Made by a program: the position numbers and the translations under genes
The notes under the pieces: generated by a model
What the model was told of the DNA's origin: nothing
Database searches by the model: none
The model's input: the letters and a program-made list of their open reading frames with translations, nothing else
NCBI RefSeq assembly: GCF_002006355.2
Contig: NZ_CP096980.1
Coordinates: forward strand, 186,001-250,000
Source: Clostridium felsineum DSM 794
Lineage (GTDB): Bacteria; Bacillota; Clostridia; Clostridiales; Clostridiaceae
DNA: 64,000 bases
Reading direction: 5' to 3'
Part shown: positions 33,553-43,321 of the stretch, one piece after another
Layout of the letters: each line of letters begins with the position of its first letter
Position numbering within the stretch: the first letter of the stretch is position 1

Positions 33553-34227
33553 TTGGGAAAGAGAATATATTTAGTTGAAGACGAACAAAGCTTGAATATT
33601 CTACTTGATAAATATCTTACCAAAGAAGGATACAGTGTAACTACTTTCTCAGACGGTAATTCTGCAAGAGAAAAAATAAAAGACATGCCAGATTTATGGA
33701 TACTTGATATAATGCTTCCAGATATAGATGGATATGAGCTTATTAAAAACATTAAACAAAATGATAAAAATACACCTGTAATATTTATGTCTGCAAGGAA
33801 TGAGGAATTAGATAGAGTGGTTGGATTAGAACTTGGAAGTGATGATTATTTATCTAAACCCTTCCTTCCAAGGGAGCTTGTCATAAGAACAAATAAGCTT
33901 ATGGAGAGGTTATACGGAGATTTCAAGGAGAAAAATGCAGATGATATAAAGATAGGAGAATATACAATAAGTAAAAAACAAAGATTGGTGCTTTTTAAAG
34001 AAGAAGAGTTGCAGCTTACTAATAAAGAATTTGAATTATTAAGCTACCTTGGAGATAATAAAAATAATGTTATATCAAGGGAACAAATCCTAATAAACGT
34101 TTGGGGTAATGATTATTTTGGATCTGACAGAGTTGTTGATGATACCATAAGGAGACTTAGAAAAAAAGTAAGTAAGATAACAATAGAGACAGTTTATGGC
34201 TTTGGTTACAAGTTGGTGATTAGATAA
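33553..34227 (+). CDS. OmpR-family response regulator
   Basis: A 224-residue regulator with receiver domain (Asp52 in LWILDIMLPDIDG) and winged helix (VWGNDYFGSDRVVDDTIRRLRKKV). TTG 33553 follows AGGGGTGA by 6 bases and is preferred to the GTG 33544 within that site. It overlaps the kinase gene start by one base. The next downstream gene is a glycosyltransferase with a similar TCACA repeat upstream, suggesting envelope modification as its output. Confidence 0.92.
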   Translation: MGKRIYLVEDEQSLNILLDKYLTKEGYSVTTFSDGNSAREKIKDMPDLWILDIMLPDIDGYELIKNIKQNDKNTPVIFMSARNEELDRVVGLELGSDDYLSKPFLPRELVIRTNKLMERLYGDFKEKNADDIKIGEYTISKKQRLVLFKEEELQLTNKEFELLSYLGDNKNNVISREQILINVWGNDYFGSDRVVDDTIRRLRKKVSKITIETVYGFGYKLVIR

Positions 34228-35594
34228 TGAAAATATTTAAAATAAAGACTATAACAATGAGGATATGGATAACATTTACCATAATGATTTTGATAATAGT
34301 TTGTAGTATTTCATTATTGTATATATCAGCGTTTAGAGCCTTTGATGAAAGCCAAAAAATGCAGGATTTAAAGACCGCTCATGATACAATAATTAAAAAT
34401 CCTAGTACGGATAAACCCTTAAGATTTGATAAAATAAAAAACTTGGAGAGAAGTAAAAGTTTCTTAGTAACAGTAAAGTCTGATGAATATGAAATACAAG
34501 ATGTAAATAAGTCTCCAAACGGTGGACCAATGATGCCAGACAACAATATGAGAAAATGGATAATTGGATATTTAGATAAGGCAGGAAATTCAGAAAAACA
34601 GTTTAAAGACTACTATAATGGAATGAAGGTTCTTTTTATAATAAGTCCTGCAAGTAGTTATGGGAAGGATTCATATTTTGTAACCTACATGCCTTATTTT
34701 GTTGATAATAGAATACTGTATCAGGTGTGCTTAGTTGGACTTGTTTTTATAATAATAGGTTTTTTTACAGCTAAAATTGTAGCTGGACATATATCAAAGC
34801 CACTTAAGGAGTTAGAAAATTACACTAAAAGGATAGCTAATAAGGAGTGGAAAGAGCCTATAGAGGTAAGTAGTGACGATGAAATAGGGAGTTTAGCTAA
34901 TTCGATGAATATTATGCAAAAACAATTAAAGTATGCAGATGAAAATGAAAAAATGTTTTTACAGAGCATATCACATGATTTGAAAACTCCTGTTATGGTT
35001 ATAATGAGTCACGCAGAAGCAATTATTGATGGCATTTATATTGATTCAGTAGAAAAAACAGCAGAAATAATAAAAGATGAGGCTATTAGACTTGAAAAAA
35101 AAATCAAGCAAATGCTGTATCTAAATACACTTGACTATATATTAGAAAATGATGTGGAAAATAAGATTATAAATTTAAATAATTTACTATATAATATGGT
35201 GGACAGATTTGAGATATTCAATTTTGATATTAAAACGGATATAAGTGAGGATGCAATTAATTTTTTGGGGAACGAAGAAAAAATTAAAATAGCTATAGAA
35301 AATATATTGGATAATGCTTTAAGATATGCCAGAAAGGAAATAGTATTACGATTAAAAAGGTATAAAGAAAATTTAGCTGAAATAGAAATATATAATGACG
35401 GAGAGAATATTTCAGAAAAGAGTATAGAAAAAATATTTGATAATTTATACAAGGACAAAAAAGGCAAGTTCGGACTTGGACTTGCAATATCCAAGAAGAT
35501 AGTAGATTTTTATGGAGGAGAAATTAAGGCAATTAATAGGAAAGTAGGGGTTAGTTTTTTAATAAAATGTCCAATATATAAAGGAGAGGCTTAA
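34227..35594 (+). CDS. Sensor histidine kinase
   Basis: A 455-residue kinase. Two membrane helices (about 12-33 and 170-188) flank an extracellular sensor of about 135 residues, followed by HAMP (ISKPLKELENYTKRI), HisKA with SISHDLKTPVMV (His250), and an ATPase domain with NILDNALRYA and the glycine box FGLGLAISKKIV. The G1 region is shortened compared with classic kinases (IYNDGENISEKSIEKIF). It pairs with the preceding regulator. The signal is unknown. Confidence 0.92.
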   Translation: MKIFKIKTITMRIWITFTIMILIIVCSISLLYISAFRAFDESQKMQDLKTAHDTIIKNPSTDKPLRFDKIKNLERSKSFLVTVKSDEYEIQDVNKSPNGGPMMPDNNMRKWIIGYLDKAGNSEKQFKDYYNGMKVLFIISPASSYGKDSYFVTYMPYFVDNRILYQVCLVGLVFIIIGFFTAKIVAGHISKPLKELENYTKRIANKEWKEPIEVSSDDEIGSLANSMNIMQKQLKYADENEKMFLQSISHDLKTPVMVIMSHAEAIIDGIYIDSVEKTAEIIKDEAIRLEKKIKQMLYLNTLDYILENDVENKIINLNNLLYNMVDRFEIFNFDIKTDISEDAINFLGNEEKIKIAIENILDNALRYARKEIVLRLKRYKENLAEIEIYNDGENISEKSIEKIFDNLYKDKKGKFGLGLAISKKIVDFYGGEIKAINRKVGVSFLIKCPIYKGEA

Positions 35595-35617
35595 TTTACT
35601 AATTAAAAATATATAAA

Positions 35618-35633
35618 TCACACAAAGTTCACA
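35618..35633 (+). promoter_or_regulatory. Direct repeat TCACA-N6-TCACA before the glycosyltransferase gene
   Basis: TCACA at 35618 and 35629, again with an 11-base period, about 75 bases before the gene. A TATAAT lies at 35667-35672. Confidence 0.4.
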
Positions 35634-35703
35634 TAGATATTTGACATTGTAACTGTATTTTTCTAGTATAATTTAGTCAAGAAAATAGGAGAGGTGAAGT
35701 GCT

Positions 35704-36672
35704 ATGGGATACAGAGTAGTTTATAGTGTGGTTGTGCCCATATTTAATGAGGAACTTGTTATTCTTGAAAGTTATAAAAGACTCAAAGAGGTTATGGATA
35801 AAACGAATGAAGAATATGAGTTAGTGTTTGTCAATGATGGAAGTAGAGATTCCACAAAGAAAAAAACAGAGCTAATTTGTGAAAAGGACGATAGAGTCAA
35901 ACTTGTTAATTTCTCAAGAAATTTTGGACATCAAGCAGCAATAACAGCTGGAATGGATGTAGCAGTTGGAGATGCAATAGTAGTAATTGATGCAGATCTT
36001 CAAGATCCACCAGAAGTAATATTACAAATGATTGAAAAATGGAAACAAGGATACGAGGTTGTTTATGGAAAAAGAGCTAAAAGAGAGGGAGAAACTTTTT
36101 TTAAGAAAATTACTTCAAGCATGTACTATAGAATATTAAAGAGTATGACCAATGTGGATGTACCAGTAGATGTTGGGGATTTTAGACTTATTGATAGAAA
36201 AGTTTGCGATGCGTTAGCTTCGCTTCCTGAAAAAAGTAGATATGTTAGAGGACTTGTTAGTTGGGTTGGCTTTAAACAAACTTATGTAGAGTTTGTAAGA
36301 CACGAAAGATTTGCAGGTGAAACAAAATACCCATTAAAGAAAATGGTTAAGTTAGCACTAGATGGTATAACATCACTTTCATACAAACCGCTTGCATTTT
36401 CAAGTTATATGGGTGTGATTTTTTCAATTATAGGTGTAATTGCTGCTATTAGTATAATTATAAGAAATGTAGTGTTAAAGGCACATGTTTTAAGTTTAGG
36501 TTTACTACTATCATTAATTGTAATTATGTTTGGTATGTTATTTGTTACTAATGGTATTATGGGGCAGTATATTGCAAGAATATTTGAGGAAAGTAAGGAG
36601 AGGCCTGTCTATATAATAGATAACATAGTAAACTATAAAGAGCAGGATATGCAACGAAAAAAAGTAAATTAA
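35704..36672 (+). CDS. Membrane glycosyltransferase, GT2 family (GtrB/CsbB type)
   Basis: A 322-residue protein. The GT-A domain (about residues 1-225) has VVVPIFNEELVI, the DXD-like IDADLQDPPE and the later FAGETKYP; two C-terminal membrane helices follow (about 236-258 and 268-292). This is the layout of undecaprenyl-phosphate sugar transferases that supply sugars for surface polymers. ATG 35704 follows AGGAGAGGTGAAGTGCT. It sits right after a two-component system and may be its target. Confidence 0.9.
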   Translation: MGYRVVYSVVVPIFNEELVILESYKRLKEVMDKTNEEYELVFVNDGSRDSTKKKTELICEKDDRVKLVNFSRNFGHQAAITAGMDVAVGDAIVVIDADLQDPPEVILQMIEKWKQGYEVVYGKRAKREGETFFKKITSSMYYRILKSMTNVDVPVDVGDFRLIDRKVCDALASLPEKSRYVRGLVSWVGFKQTYVEFVRHERFAGETKYPLKKMVKLALDGITSLSYKPLAFSSYMGVIFSIIGVIAAISIIIRNVVLKAHVLSLGLLLSLIVIMFGMLFVTNGIMGQYIARIFEESKERPVYIIDNIVNYKEQDMQRKKVN

Positions 36673-36675
36673 CTT

Positions 36676-36738
36676 ATAATATGCACTAATATGGCAGGAT
36701 AATTATTAGACTGTCTTATTAGTGCATATTATGGTTTT
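36676..36738. terminator. Bidirectional terminator with 16-bp perfect stem
   Basis: ATAATATGCACTAATA (36676-36691) pairs perfectly with 36717-36732, loop 25 nt, between convergent genes. GGTTTT follows on the plus strand. Confidence 0.8.
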
Positions 36739-37540
36739 AATTATGTTTTTCAGCAGTTAAGGTAAAGGTTTTTGGAATACCCTTATCAAAGTTATCACAG
36801 GATAGGTTTGGTTCCTCATTAAGTGATTTGATTTTAAAACTGCCTTCTGCAACAGCTGTTACAATTTCACCAAGGGTCCATTTTCTTAGAAGTACTTTTT
36901 CAGGGGTACTGTTATCAAGAAGATATTTTGAAAAAGCGGCATCTTTTTCTTCTAGAGATGTATCAAAATAATCTCCAGTAACTTTATGCTTTCTAATTTT
37001 TGCAGTAGAGCCCCTAGAAGTAATTAATTTAGTAGATATAGGATGAAAGTCTCTAAGTACAAATAATCCATTAGTTTTAAGCAGTTTATTTATTATTTCT
37101 ATAAATGGTTTCAAGTCAATAAAATAGTGTAGTATACCCATTTCAGCAAATACTATATCATAATCCTCTGTTAATTTATCTTTAGGTAGTTTTAATATAT
37201 CACTTAGAATATAATTTATATTAGCATTAGCTTCTCTTGCTAAATCAAGAGCGTAATGCATATTCCCTTTTGAAAAATCCACAACAGTAACATCAGCACC
37301 AAGTAAAGCTAAAGCAACAGCTTTACTGCCATTTGACCCCATAATATTCATTATTTTTTTGCCTTTTACATCTCCAAACTTTTCATGCAAAACTGATAAG
37401 ATTTTATAAGGGTTTTTAGTTATTCTTTCTGCTGCATTTTTGGGAGTTCCAAAGCGCTGAACCCATGCTGAGTATGTTTCTTTATTCCATGCATCTTCGT
37501 TTATATTAGAAGTTATTTGCTTATTAATATCGTCTTTCAT
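36737..37540 (-). CDS. Class I SAM-dependent methyltransferase
   Basis: A 267-residue protein with a Rossmann methyltransferase core. Motif I is IMNIMGSNGSKAVALALLGADVTVVDFSKGN (in shortened form IMGSNGSKA then VVDFS), motif II-like SDILKLP, and DIVFAEMGILHYF. Substrate unknown; small-molecule methylation is likely from the length. The start follows TGGAGGCTTAAACTT. The gene is monocistronic and convergent with the glycosyltransferase. Confidence 0.85.
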   Translation of the reverse strand: MKDDINKQITSNINEDAWNKETYSAWVQRFGTPKNAAERITKNPYKILSVLHEKFGDVKGKKIMNIMGSNGSKAVALALLGADVTVVDFSKGNMHYALDLAREANANINYILSDILKLPKDKLTEDYDIVFAEMGILHYFIDLKPFIEIINKLLKTNGLFVLRDFHPISTKLITSRGSTAKIRKHKVTGDYFDTSLEEKDAAFSKYLLDNSTPEKVLLRKWTLGEIVTAVAEGSFKIKSLNEEPNLSCDNFDKGIPKTFTLTAEKHN

Positions 37541-37621
37541 ATAAGTTTAAGCCTCCATAATGATTTAAGTGTTTTAAATAGGTTATCATTAAAATCTACA
37601 ATAAGCTTATTATATAATAAA

Positions 37622-37650
37622 AATAATCTCCTTGAAAACAGGAGACTATT
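37622..37650 (-). terminator. Terminator of the MgtC-like gene
   Basis: On the minus strand AATAGTCTCCT pairs with AGGAGATTATT, followed by TTTATT. The stem overlaps the stop codon of the gene. Confidence 0.8.
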
Positions 37651-38338
37651 AAAATTCTATGCATTTTATAAATGGATAGTCCTGAATTAGTAAAAGAAAA
37701 TCAGAAGTATCGTAAGAGTAAGGTACTTTTAGAATAAGATTCATAGTTATAAGTTTTTGTTTTTCACAATTACCTTCAGTAGTATTTTTTATTTTAAAGC
37801 TTAAAATAAAAATGTCATTCTGGTCAAATATATTACGAAGTTTACTTATTACATCAGGTTCATTTAATACTTTAATGCTTAATTCTTCAGTCTTTGGCGT
37901 TGAAAGCCAAGAAAAATTACTATGAAGAAAAGTTTGACCTAATAGTATTATGAAAGAAGAAAGTAAACCTATAATATAAAGACCTGAACCAATAGCAAGG
38001 CCAACTCCAGCAGTGGCCCAAACTCCAGCAGCAGTAGTTAGACCTTTAACAGATTGCCGCCTCATAAATATCATTCCAGCACCTAAAAAACCAATACCAC
38101 TTACAACTTGAGCAGCAACACGTGATGGGTCTATTGAGATATTTAGTACACCAACTTGATCCTGAAAGCCGTATTTAGATACTATCATTATTAGAGCTGA
38201 ACTCAAACAAACGATAAAGTGAGTACGTATGCCAGCCTCTTTCATTCTATTTTTTCTTTCATATCCAATAAGACCACCACATACACCTGCAATTAATATT
38301 CTAATAAAATAAGTTAATTCGGTATTATAACTAAACAT
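37649..38338 (-). CDS. MgtC/SapB-family membrane protein
   Basis: A 229-residue protein. The N-terminal MgtC domain has four to five helices with the family block GVCGGLIGYERK, AGIRTHFIVCLSSALIM and GIGFLGAGMIF. A soluble C-terminal, ACT-like region of about 80 residues follows. MgtC-like proteins are linked to Mg2+ limitation and, in some bacteria, to control of ATP synthase; the role here is unknown. The start follows GGAGATGCTTTATT. Confidence 0.9.
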   Translation of the reverse strand: MFSYNTELTYFIRILIAGVCGGLIGYERKNRMKEAGIRTHFIVCLSSALIMIVSKYGFQDQVGVLNISIDPSRVAAQVVSGIGFLGAGMIFMRRQSVKGLTTAAGVWATAGVGLAIGSGLYIIGLLSSFIILLGQTFLHSNFSWLSTPKTEELSIKVLNEPDVISKLRNIFDQNDIFILSFKIKNTTEGNCEKQKLITMNLILKVPYSYDTSDFLLLIQDYPFIKCIEF

Positions 38339-38421
38339 AATAAAGCATCTCCAGTAAATTAATATACAATTACTATGTTTATTATAGTTATAGTAAAAAT
38401 GTGAATAGTTTTTAAAAAATT

Positions 38422-38458
38422 AGGGAAATAAAGTTCACATGTGTGGATTTATTTCCCT
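38422..38458 (-). terminator. Terminator of gapN
   Basis: AGGGAAATAAA (38422-38432) pairs with TTTATTTCCCT (38448-38458); on the minus strand AATTTTTT follows. Confidence 0.88.
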
Positions 38459-38464
38459 GGAAGG

Positions 38465-39913
38465 TTATATATTTAAAACTATGGATTTATGTCTTGTCAT
38501 AGCTTCTATACTGTATCTAACACCTTGAGTTCCCATACCAGAAGATTTTGTGCCAAGGAATGGAAAGTGATCAGGACCTCTTTCAGGTTTATTATTTACT
38601 TGGACGGTTCCGACCTCTAGTTTGTTTGCAATATAAAAGGCATCATGCATATTTTCAGTAAATACTGCTGCTTGAAGACCATATTCAGACCTGTTTGAAA
38701 GGTCTATTGCCTCATCTATACTTTTTACACGGATGATAGGAAGTACTGGACCAAAAGGCTCTTCCCAAGCTATTCTCATATCTTCAGTTACATTATCAAA
38801 TAGTGTTGGATATATTAAGTTTTTTTCACGCTTATTTCCCACAACTAAAGTTGCACCTTTATTTATGGCATCATCAATAAGAGTTTGAACATAGTCAGCA
38901 GCTTTGTTATCTATAAGGGGAGTTATAGTTACATTTTCAGAAGGTTTACCAACCTTTAATTCTTTTACTTTCTCCTTGACTAGGCTAACTAGTTTATCAG
39001 CAACAGAATCCATTACAAGAACTCTTTTTACAGCAGTACATCTTTGACCGGAGTATCCATAAGCTCCAGAGACTATACTGTTTGCAGCAGCACTTAAATT
39101 AGCATCTTCAAGAACAATAGCAGCATCTTTTCCACCTAATTCTAAAACCACAGGTATCATACCTGCTATTTTAGAGATGTGTTTACCTACGGCAGAGCTT
39201 CCAGTGAAATTAATTAGGTTTACAGCTTCATGAGTGATAAGGTAGTCGCCTATTTCAGAACCTCTTCCAGTTATGGTATTTAAAACACCTGCAGGTAGAC
39301 CTGCGGCATTAAAAACTTCCGCAAGATGAAGTGCGCTTATAGCACCAACTGTAGGTGGTTTTAATACAACACTGTTACCAGCTATAAGTGCTGGAGCAAC
39401 TTTAGAGGCTGATAGATTTACAGGGTAGTTAAAAGGAGATATTGCTAAAACTACACCTAAAGGAACTCTTTCTACTAAAGAAATTTTACCTTTTTTTGAA
39501 CCTGGAAAATTATCAGAGCTAATAGCTTCACCTTCCATGTGAGTGCCTTCATTAGCAGTATATCTTATAAAGTCAGCTGTTCTTTTAACTTCTGAGAGAG
39601 CAGAGTTAATATCTTTTGCTATTTCATTTGATAGAACTTTAGCTAGATATTCTGCATTATCATCTAATATGTCAGCAGCTTTACGCATAATGCTAGCACG
39701 TTCATTTATTGGAGTATCACTCCATTTTTTTTGAGCAGCCCTTGAATTCTTAAAAATCTCATCAACTTCATCTTTTGATACAGCTTGAATTTTTCCAATT
39801 AAACTTTCATCATATGGAGAGTGAGTTTCTATAGTATTTTTTGTTTTACTTTCAATCCAGTTTCCATCAAATAAATTTTTATAAATTCTATTTGATGATA
39901 TATTTTCAAACAT
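38465..39913 (-). CDS. gapN: NADP-dependent non-phosphorylating glyceraldehyde-3-phosphate dehydrogenase
   Basis: A 482-residue aldehyde dehydrogenase, the length recalled for C. acetobutylicum GapN. Catalytic Glu is in VVLELGGKDAAIVLED and catalytic Cys in YGYSGQRCTAVKRVLV; the segment NKPERGPDHFPFLGTKSSGMG near the end is typical of GapN. It oxidises glyceraldehyde-3-phosphate directly to 3-phosphoglycerate, yielding NADPH without ATP. ATG 39913 follows AAAGGTGG; GTG codons upstream lie inside that ribosome site. The gene stands alone, transcribed away from the copper operon. Confidence 0.9.
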   Translation of the reverse strand: MFENISSNRIYKNLFDGNWIESKTKNTIETHSPYDESLIGKIQAVSKDEVDEIFKNSRAAQKKWSDTPINERASIMRKAADILDDNAEYLAKVLSNEIAKDINSALSEVKRTADFIRYTANEGTHMEGEAISSDNFPGSKKGKISLVERVPLGVVLAISPFNYPVNLSASKVAPALIAGNSVVLKPPTVGAISALHLAEVFNAAGLPAGVLNTITGRGSEIGDYLITHEAVNLINFTGSSAVGKHISKIAGMIPVVLELGGKDAAIVLEDANLSAAANSIVSGAYGYSGQRCTAVKRVLVMDSVADKLVSLVKEKVKELKVGKPSENVTITPLIDNKAADYVQTLIDDAINKGATLVVGNKREKNLIYPTLFDNVTEDMRIAWEEPFGPVLPIIRVKSIDEAIDLSNRSEYGLQAAVFTENMHDAFYIANKLEVGTVQVNNKPERGPDHFPFLGTKSSGMGTQGVRYSIEAMTRHKSIVLNI

Positions 39914-40090
39914 AAAGTACACCACCTTTAAATAGATAATTCATTTTTAGTATCACAATTTATAAGAAAAATACTCAAACTATTGATAATTGTTAATTTA
40001 TACAAGTTAAGTATATTTATAATATACTCCATAACAGAAAAATAGTCAATAATAATTATTAAAAAATAATAATTGTTTAAATTACTTTAC

Positions 40091-40119
40091 TTGACAAAAA
40101 ATGATTGTGGTGCTATTTT
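40091..40119 (+). promoter_or_regulatory. Promoter of the copper operon
   Basis: TTGACA (40091-40096), a 17-base spacer and TATTTT (40114-40119). Downstream, ATAGGGGGGAGGGGTATAC (40136-40154) is G-rich with GTATAC and overlaps the csoR ribosome site; CsoR operators are G-tract sites, so this is a candidate operator. Confidence 0.6.
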
Positions 40120-40154
40120 ATAAGAAAAGGACACTATAGGGGGGAGGGGTATAC

Positions 40155-40421
40155 TTGAATAAAGAAAAAGAAAATGCAGTTAGAGCTTTAAAGACATCAA
40201 AGGGACAAATTGAGGGAATAATAAAGATGATAGAAGATGGTAGGTATTGTATTGATGTATCTAATCAAATAGTTGCTGCTTCTGCGCTTTTAAAAAAAGC
40301 TAATATGCTTATATTGAAACAACATCTTAATAATTGTGTTAAAGAAGCATTTCTTCATAATAACGGAGAAGAAAAAGTCAATGAAATTATGGAGCTTCTT
40401 TCTAGAATAAATAATAAATAA
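40155..40421 (+). CDS. csoR: CsoR-type copper-sensing repressor
   Basis: An 88-residue helical repressor. The Cu(I) ligands fit Cys32 (GRYCIDV), His57 and Cys61 (KQHLNNCV), the x-H-C pattern of true CsoR proteins. Copper binding would release the operator. The start is TTG 40155 behind GGGGGAGGGG. It is followed by copA after 14 bases, so it autoregulates a copper efflux operon. Confidence 0.92.
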   Translation: MNKEKENAVRALKTSKGQIEGIIKMIEDGRYCIDVSNQIVAASALLKKANMLILKQHLNNCVKEAFLHNNGEEKVNEIMELLSRINNK

Positions 40422-40435
40422 AGAAGGGATTTTAG

Positions 40436-42880
40436 ATGGCAAAGGAGACTTTAAGAATAGAAGGAATGACATGTGCTGCGTGTGCAAGAGCAGTTGAGAA
40501 GGCCTCAAGTAAGTTGGAAGGCGTTTCTGAAGCAAATGTAAATCTTGCATCGGAAAAGTTAAGTATAAGTTTTGAGGAAGCTAAGGTAAATATATCAGAT
40601 ATTCAAAATGCAATAGAGAAAGCAGGGTATAAAGCATTAACGGAAACTGTAAATAAAACAATCTCCATTGGAGGAATGACATGTGCTGCTTGTGCGAGAA
40701 CGGTTGAAAGAGTAACGGGTAAATTAGATGGTGTAACTAGTTCTAATGTGAATTTAGCAACAGAGAAGTTAAATATAAGCTTTGAAGAGTCTAAGATAAA
40801 TCTTAATGGTATAAAACAGGCAATAGAAAAAGCAGGATATAAGGCATTAGACGAAGGTTCAGATATAGATGTTGATAAAGAAAGAAAAGAAAAGGCAATA
40901 AAAAGCTTATGGAATAGATTTAAAATATCAGCCATATTTGCAGTTCCACTGCTTATAATAGCAATGGGACCTATGATATTTAAAGCAATGGGTTTAATGC
41001 TACCTTCCATTATTGACCCAATGGAACATGCAAAAATTTATGGTGTTTTAGAACTTATACTAGTTATGCCGATTATATTTGAAGGAAGAAAATTTTTCAA
41101 GGTAGGATTTAAAACGCTTATAAAAAGAAGTCCTAATATGGATTCTTTAGTAGCTATTGGTTCGGGAGCTGCATTTTTATATAGTTTATTTGGATTGTAT
41201 CAAATATTTAGTGGTAATCATAATGCAGAACTTTATTTTGAATCAGCAGGAATAATATTAACCTTAATAACTCTTGGTAAATATATGGAGGCTGTATCAA
41301 AGGGAAAAACCTCAGAGGCAATAAAGAAACTTATAGGATTAACACCTAAAACTGCGCTTATTGTAAAGGATGGAATTGAAAAGGAAGTAGCAATAGATGA
41401 AGTTAAACCTGGTGATATAGTAATTGTTAAACCAGGAAGCAGATTGCCAGTGGATGGAATAGTTGTAGAAGGAAGTACAGCTATTGATGAATCTATGCTT
41501 ACAGGAGAGAGTATTCCTGTTTTAAAGAAGCCAGGAGATAAAGTTATAGGAGCAAGTATAAATAAAAATGGGTCTATAAGGTATAAGGTAACTAAAGTTG
41601 GTAAGGATACAGTGCTTTCACAAATTGTAAAACTTGTTGAGGATGCACAGGGCTCAAAAGCACCTATTGCTAAATTGGCAGATGTGGTATCAGGTTACTT
41701 TGTTCCAGTGGTAATAGTTCTTGCAATAATAGCAGCATTGGCTTGGTTTATATCAGGTAAGGATCTAACTTTTACATTAACAATATTTATATCAGTTCTT
41801 GTTATAGCTTGTCCTTGCGCACTAGGATTAGCTACACCAACAGCTATTATGGTAGGAACAGGAAAAGGTGCAGAGTATGGAGTACTGATTAAGAACGGTA
41901 CAGCACTTGAAAATACTCATAAAATACAAACTATAGTATTTGATAAAACAGGTACTATAACTGAAGGAAAGCCTGAGTTAACAGACATAAAGGTAGTTGG
42001 AGGAATTTCTGAAGAGGAATTACTTAAAATAGCAGCTTCTGTTGAAAAGACATCTGAACATCCACTGGGAGAGGCAATTGTAAAAGAAGCAGAAAGCAGG
42101 AAGCTAGAACTTATAAAGATTAATGATTTTAAATCAATTACTGGTCATGGTATTGAAGCCATTGTAAATGGCAAAAAAGTATTTTTGGGAAATAAAAAAT
42201 TGATGGAAGATAATGATATAAACATAAAAAATATATATGATTATGTAGACAATTTAGCAGAGCTTGGAAAAACACCAATGTATATTGCTATAGAAAAAGA
42301 AATAAAAGGAATAATAGCAGTTGCAGATAGCATAAAAGAAAATAGCTATAAAGCAATAAAAAAACTTCATGAAATGAATATAGAAGTGGCAATGATAACT
42401 GGAGATAATAAGAAATCTGCGAGTGCAATAGCGAAGAAACTTGGAATAGACAAAGTACTTGCAGAAGTTCTTCCAGAGGATAAGGCCAATGAAGTAAAAA
42501 AGCTTCAAGAGAGTGGTAAAAAAGTTGCTATGGTAGGTGATGGAATTAATGATGCGCCAGCACTAGCTCAAGCAGATATAGGGATGGCAATAGGTAAGGG
42601 AACTGATATTGCCATGGAATCAGCAGATATCGTGCTTATGAAAAGTGATCTTATGGATGTTATTACCGCTATAGAATTAAGTAAAAAAACTATAAAGAAT
42701 ATAAAAGAAAATTTGTTTTGGGCATTTGGATACAATGTAGTAGGAATTCCTGTGGCTATGGGAATTTTGTATTTATTTAATGGACCGCTGTTAAATCCAA
42801 TGATAGCAGCAGCAGCTATGAGCTTAAGTTCAGTTTCCGTGTTAACTAATGCATTAAGATTAAAAAGGTTTAAAATATAA
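40436..42880 (+). CDS. copA: Cu(I)-exporting P1B-type ATPase CopA
   Basis: An 814-residue copper pump. Two N-terminal heavy-metal domains carry GMTCAACA (Cys13/Cys16 and Cys83/Cys86). The membrane metal site is the CPC of ACPCALGLATP (about residue 460); the phosphorylation motif DKTGTITEGKP is near residue 502, with SEHPLG of the nucleotide site and GDGINDAPALAQAD later. It exports Cu(I) from the cytoplasm. The start follows AGAAGGGATTTTAG. The two metal domains resemble each other strongly, as after an internal duplication. Confidence 0.96.
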   Translation: MAKETLRIEGMTCAACARAVEKASSKLEGVSEANVNLASEKLSISFEEAKVNISDIQNAIEKAGYKALTETVNKTISIGGMTCAACARTVERVTGKLDGVTSSNVNLATEKLNISFEESKINLNGIKQAIEKAGYKALDEGSDIDVDKERKEKAIKSLWNRFKISAIFAVPLLIIAMGPMIFKAMGLMLPSIIDPMEHAKIYGVLELILVMPIIFEGRKFFKVGFKTLIKRSPNMDSLVAIGSGAAFLYSLFGLYQIFSGNHNAELYFESAGIILTLITLGKYMEAVSKGKTSEAIKKLIGLTPKTALIVKDGIEKEVAIDEVKPGDIVIVKPGSRLPVDGIVVEGSTAIDESMLTGESIPVLKKPGDKVIGASINKNGSIRYKVTKVGKDTVLSQIVKLVEDAQGSKAPIAKLADVVSGYFVPVVIVLAIIAALAWFISGKDLTFTLTIFISVLVIACPCALGLATPTAIMVGTGKGAEYGVLIKNGTALENTHKIQTIVFDKTGTITEGKPELTDIKVVGGISEEELLKIAASVEKTSEHPLGEAIVKEAESRKLELIKINDFKSITGHGIEAIVNGKKVFLGNKKLMEDNDINIKNIYDYVDNLAELGKTPMYIAIEKEIKGIIAVADSIKENSYKAIKKLHEMNIEVAMITGDNKKSASAIAKKLGIDKVLAEVLPEDKANEVKKLQESGKKVAMVGDGINDAPALAQADIGMAIGKGTDIAMESADIVLMKSDLMDVITAIELSKKTIKNIKENLFWAFGYNVVGIPVAMGILYLFNGPLLNPMIAAAAMSLSSVSVLTNALRLKRFKI

Positions 42881-42905
42881 TTTAAATATATAGGAGGAGA
42901 TTAAA

Positions 42906-43163
42906 ATGGCAAAGAAAATATTAATAGAAGGAATGAGTTGTGAGCATTGTGTAGCACATGTAAAGGAGGCTTTAGAGGAAATTGGTGGAGAAAACATCAA
43001 TGTAAATTTAAAGAAAAAGTTAGCATTAATAAGTAACGACATAGAGGATAAGAAAATAAAAGCAGCCATTGAGAATGCAGGCTATGAGGTTATAAAAGTA
43101 GAGGAAACATCTGATAGTGGCGAATCCAAATTAAAGGGCTTCTTTAAAAAGATTACCAAATAG
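42906..43163 (+). CDS. copZ: Copper chaperone, CopZ-like, with C-terminal extension
   Basis: An 85-residue protein. Residues 1-68 form a heavy-metal-associated domain with GMSCEHCV (CxxC), which passes Cu(I) to CopA. About 17 further residues (SDSGESKLKGFFKKITK) are not part of the usual fold of about 68 residues and form a cationic tail. ATG 42906 follows AGGAGG. It is the third gene of the operon, 25 bases after copA. Confidence 0.9.
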   Translation: MAKKILIEGMSCEHCVAHVKEALEEIGGENINVNLKKKLALISNDIEDKKIKAAIENAGYEVIKVEETSDSGESKLKGFFKKITK

Positions 43164-43210
43164 CAATAAAAAATCCACTTTAAATAAGCTTTAATATATA
43201 CGAAAAAATA

Positions 43211-43262
43211 AATAAGGAAACTGAAGATGAAATTAATTCACGCTTTGGTTTCCTTATATTTA
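43211..43262 (+). terminator. Terminator-like hairpin after the copper operon
   Basis: AATAAGGAAAC (43211-43221) pairs with GTTTCCTTATATT (43248-43260) around a 26-nt loop, with a weak T-rich tail. Confidence 0.6.
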
Positions 43263-43321
43263 TTGTATAATAAGTATATATAGGCTTTAATTATAATATT
43301 CAGTAAAGTAAGGAGAGTATA

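Noticed and set aside
35641..35672. TTGACA and TATAAT before the glycosyltransferase gene as a promoter
   Set aside because: The spacer is 20 bases, too long for a standard sigma-A promoter, so only the -10 was mentioned.
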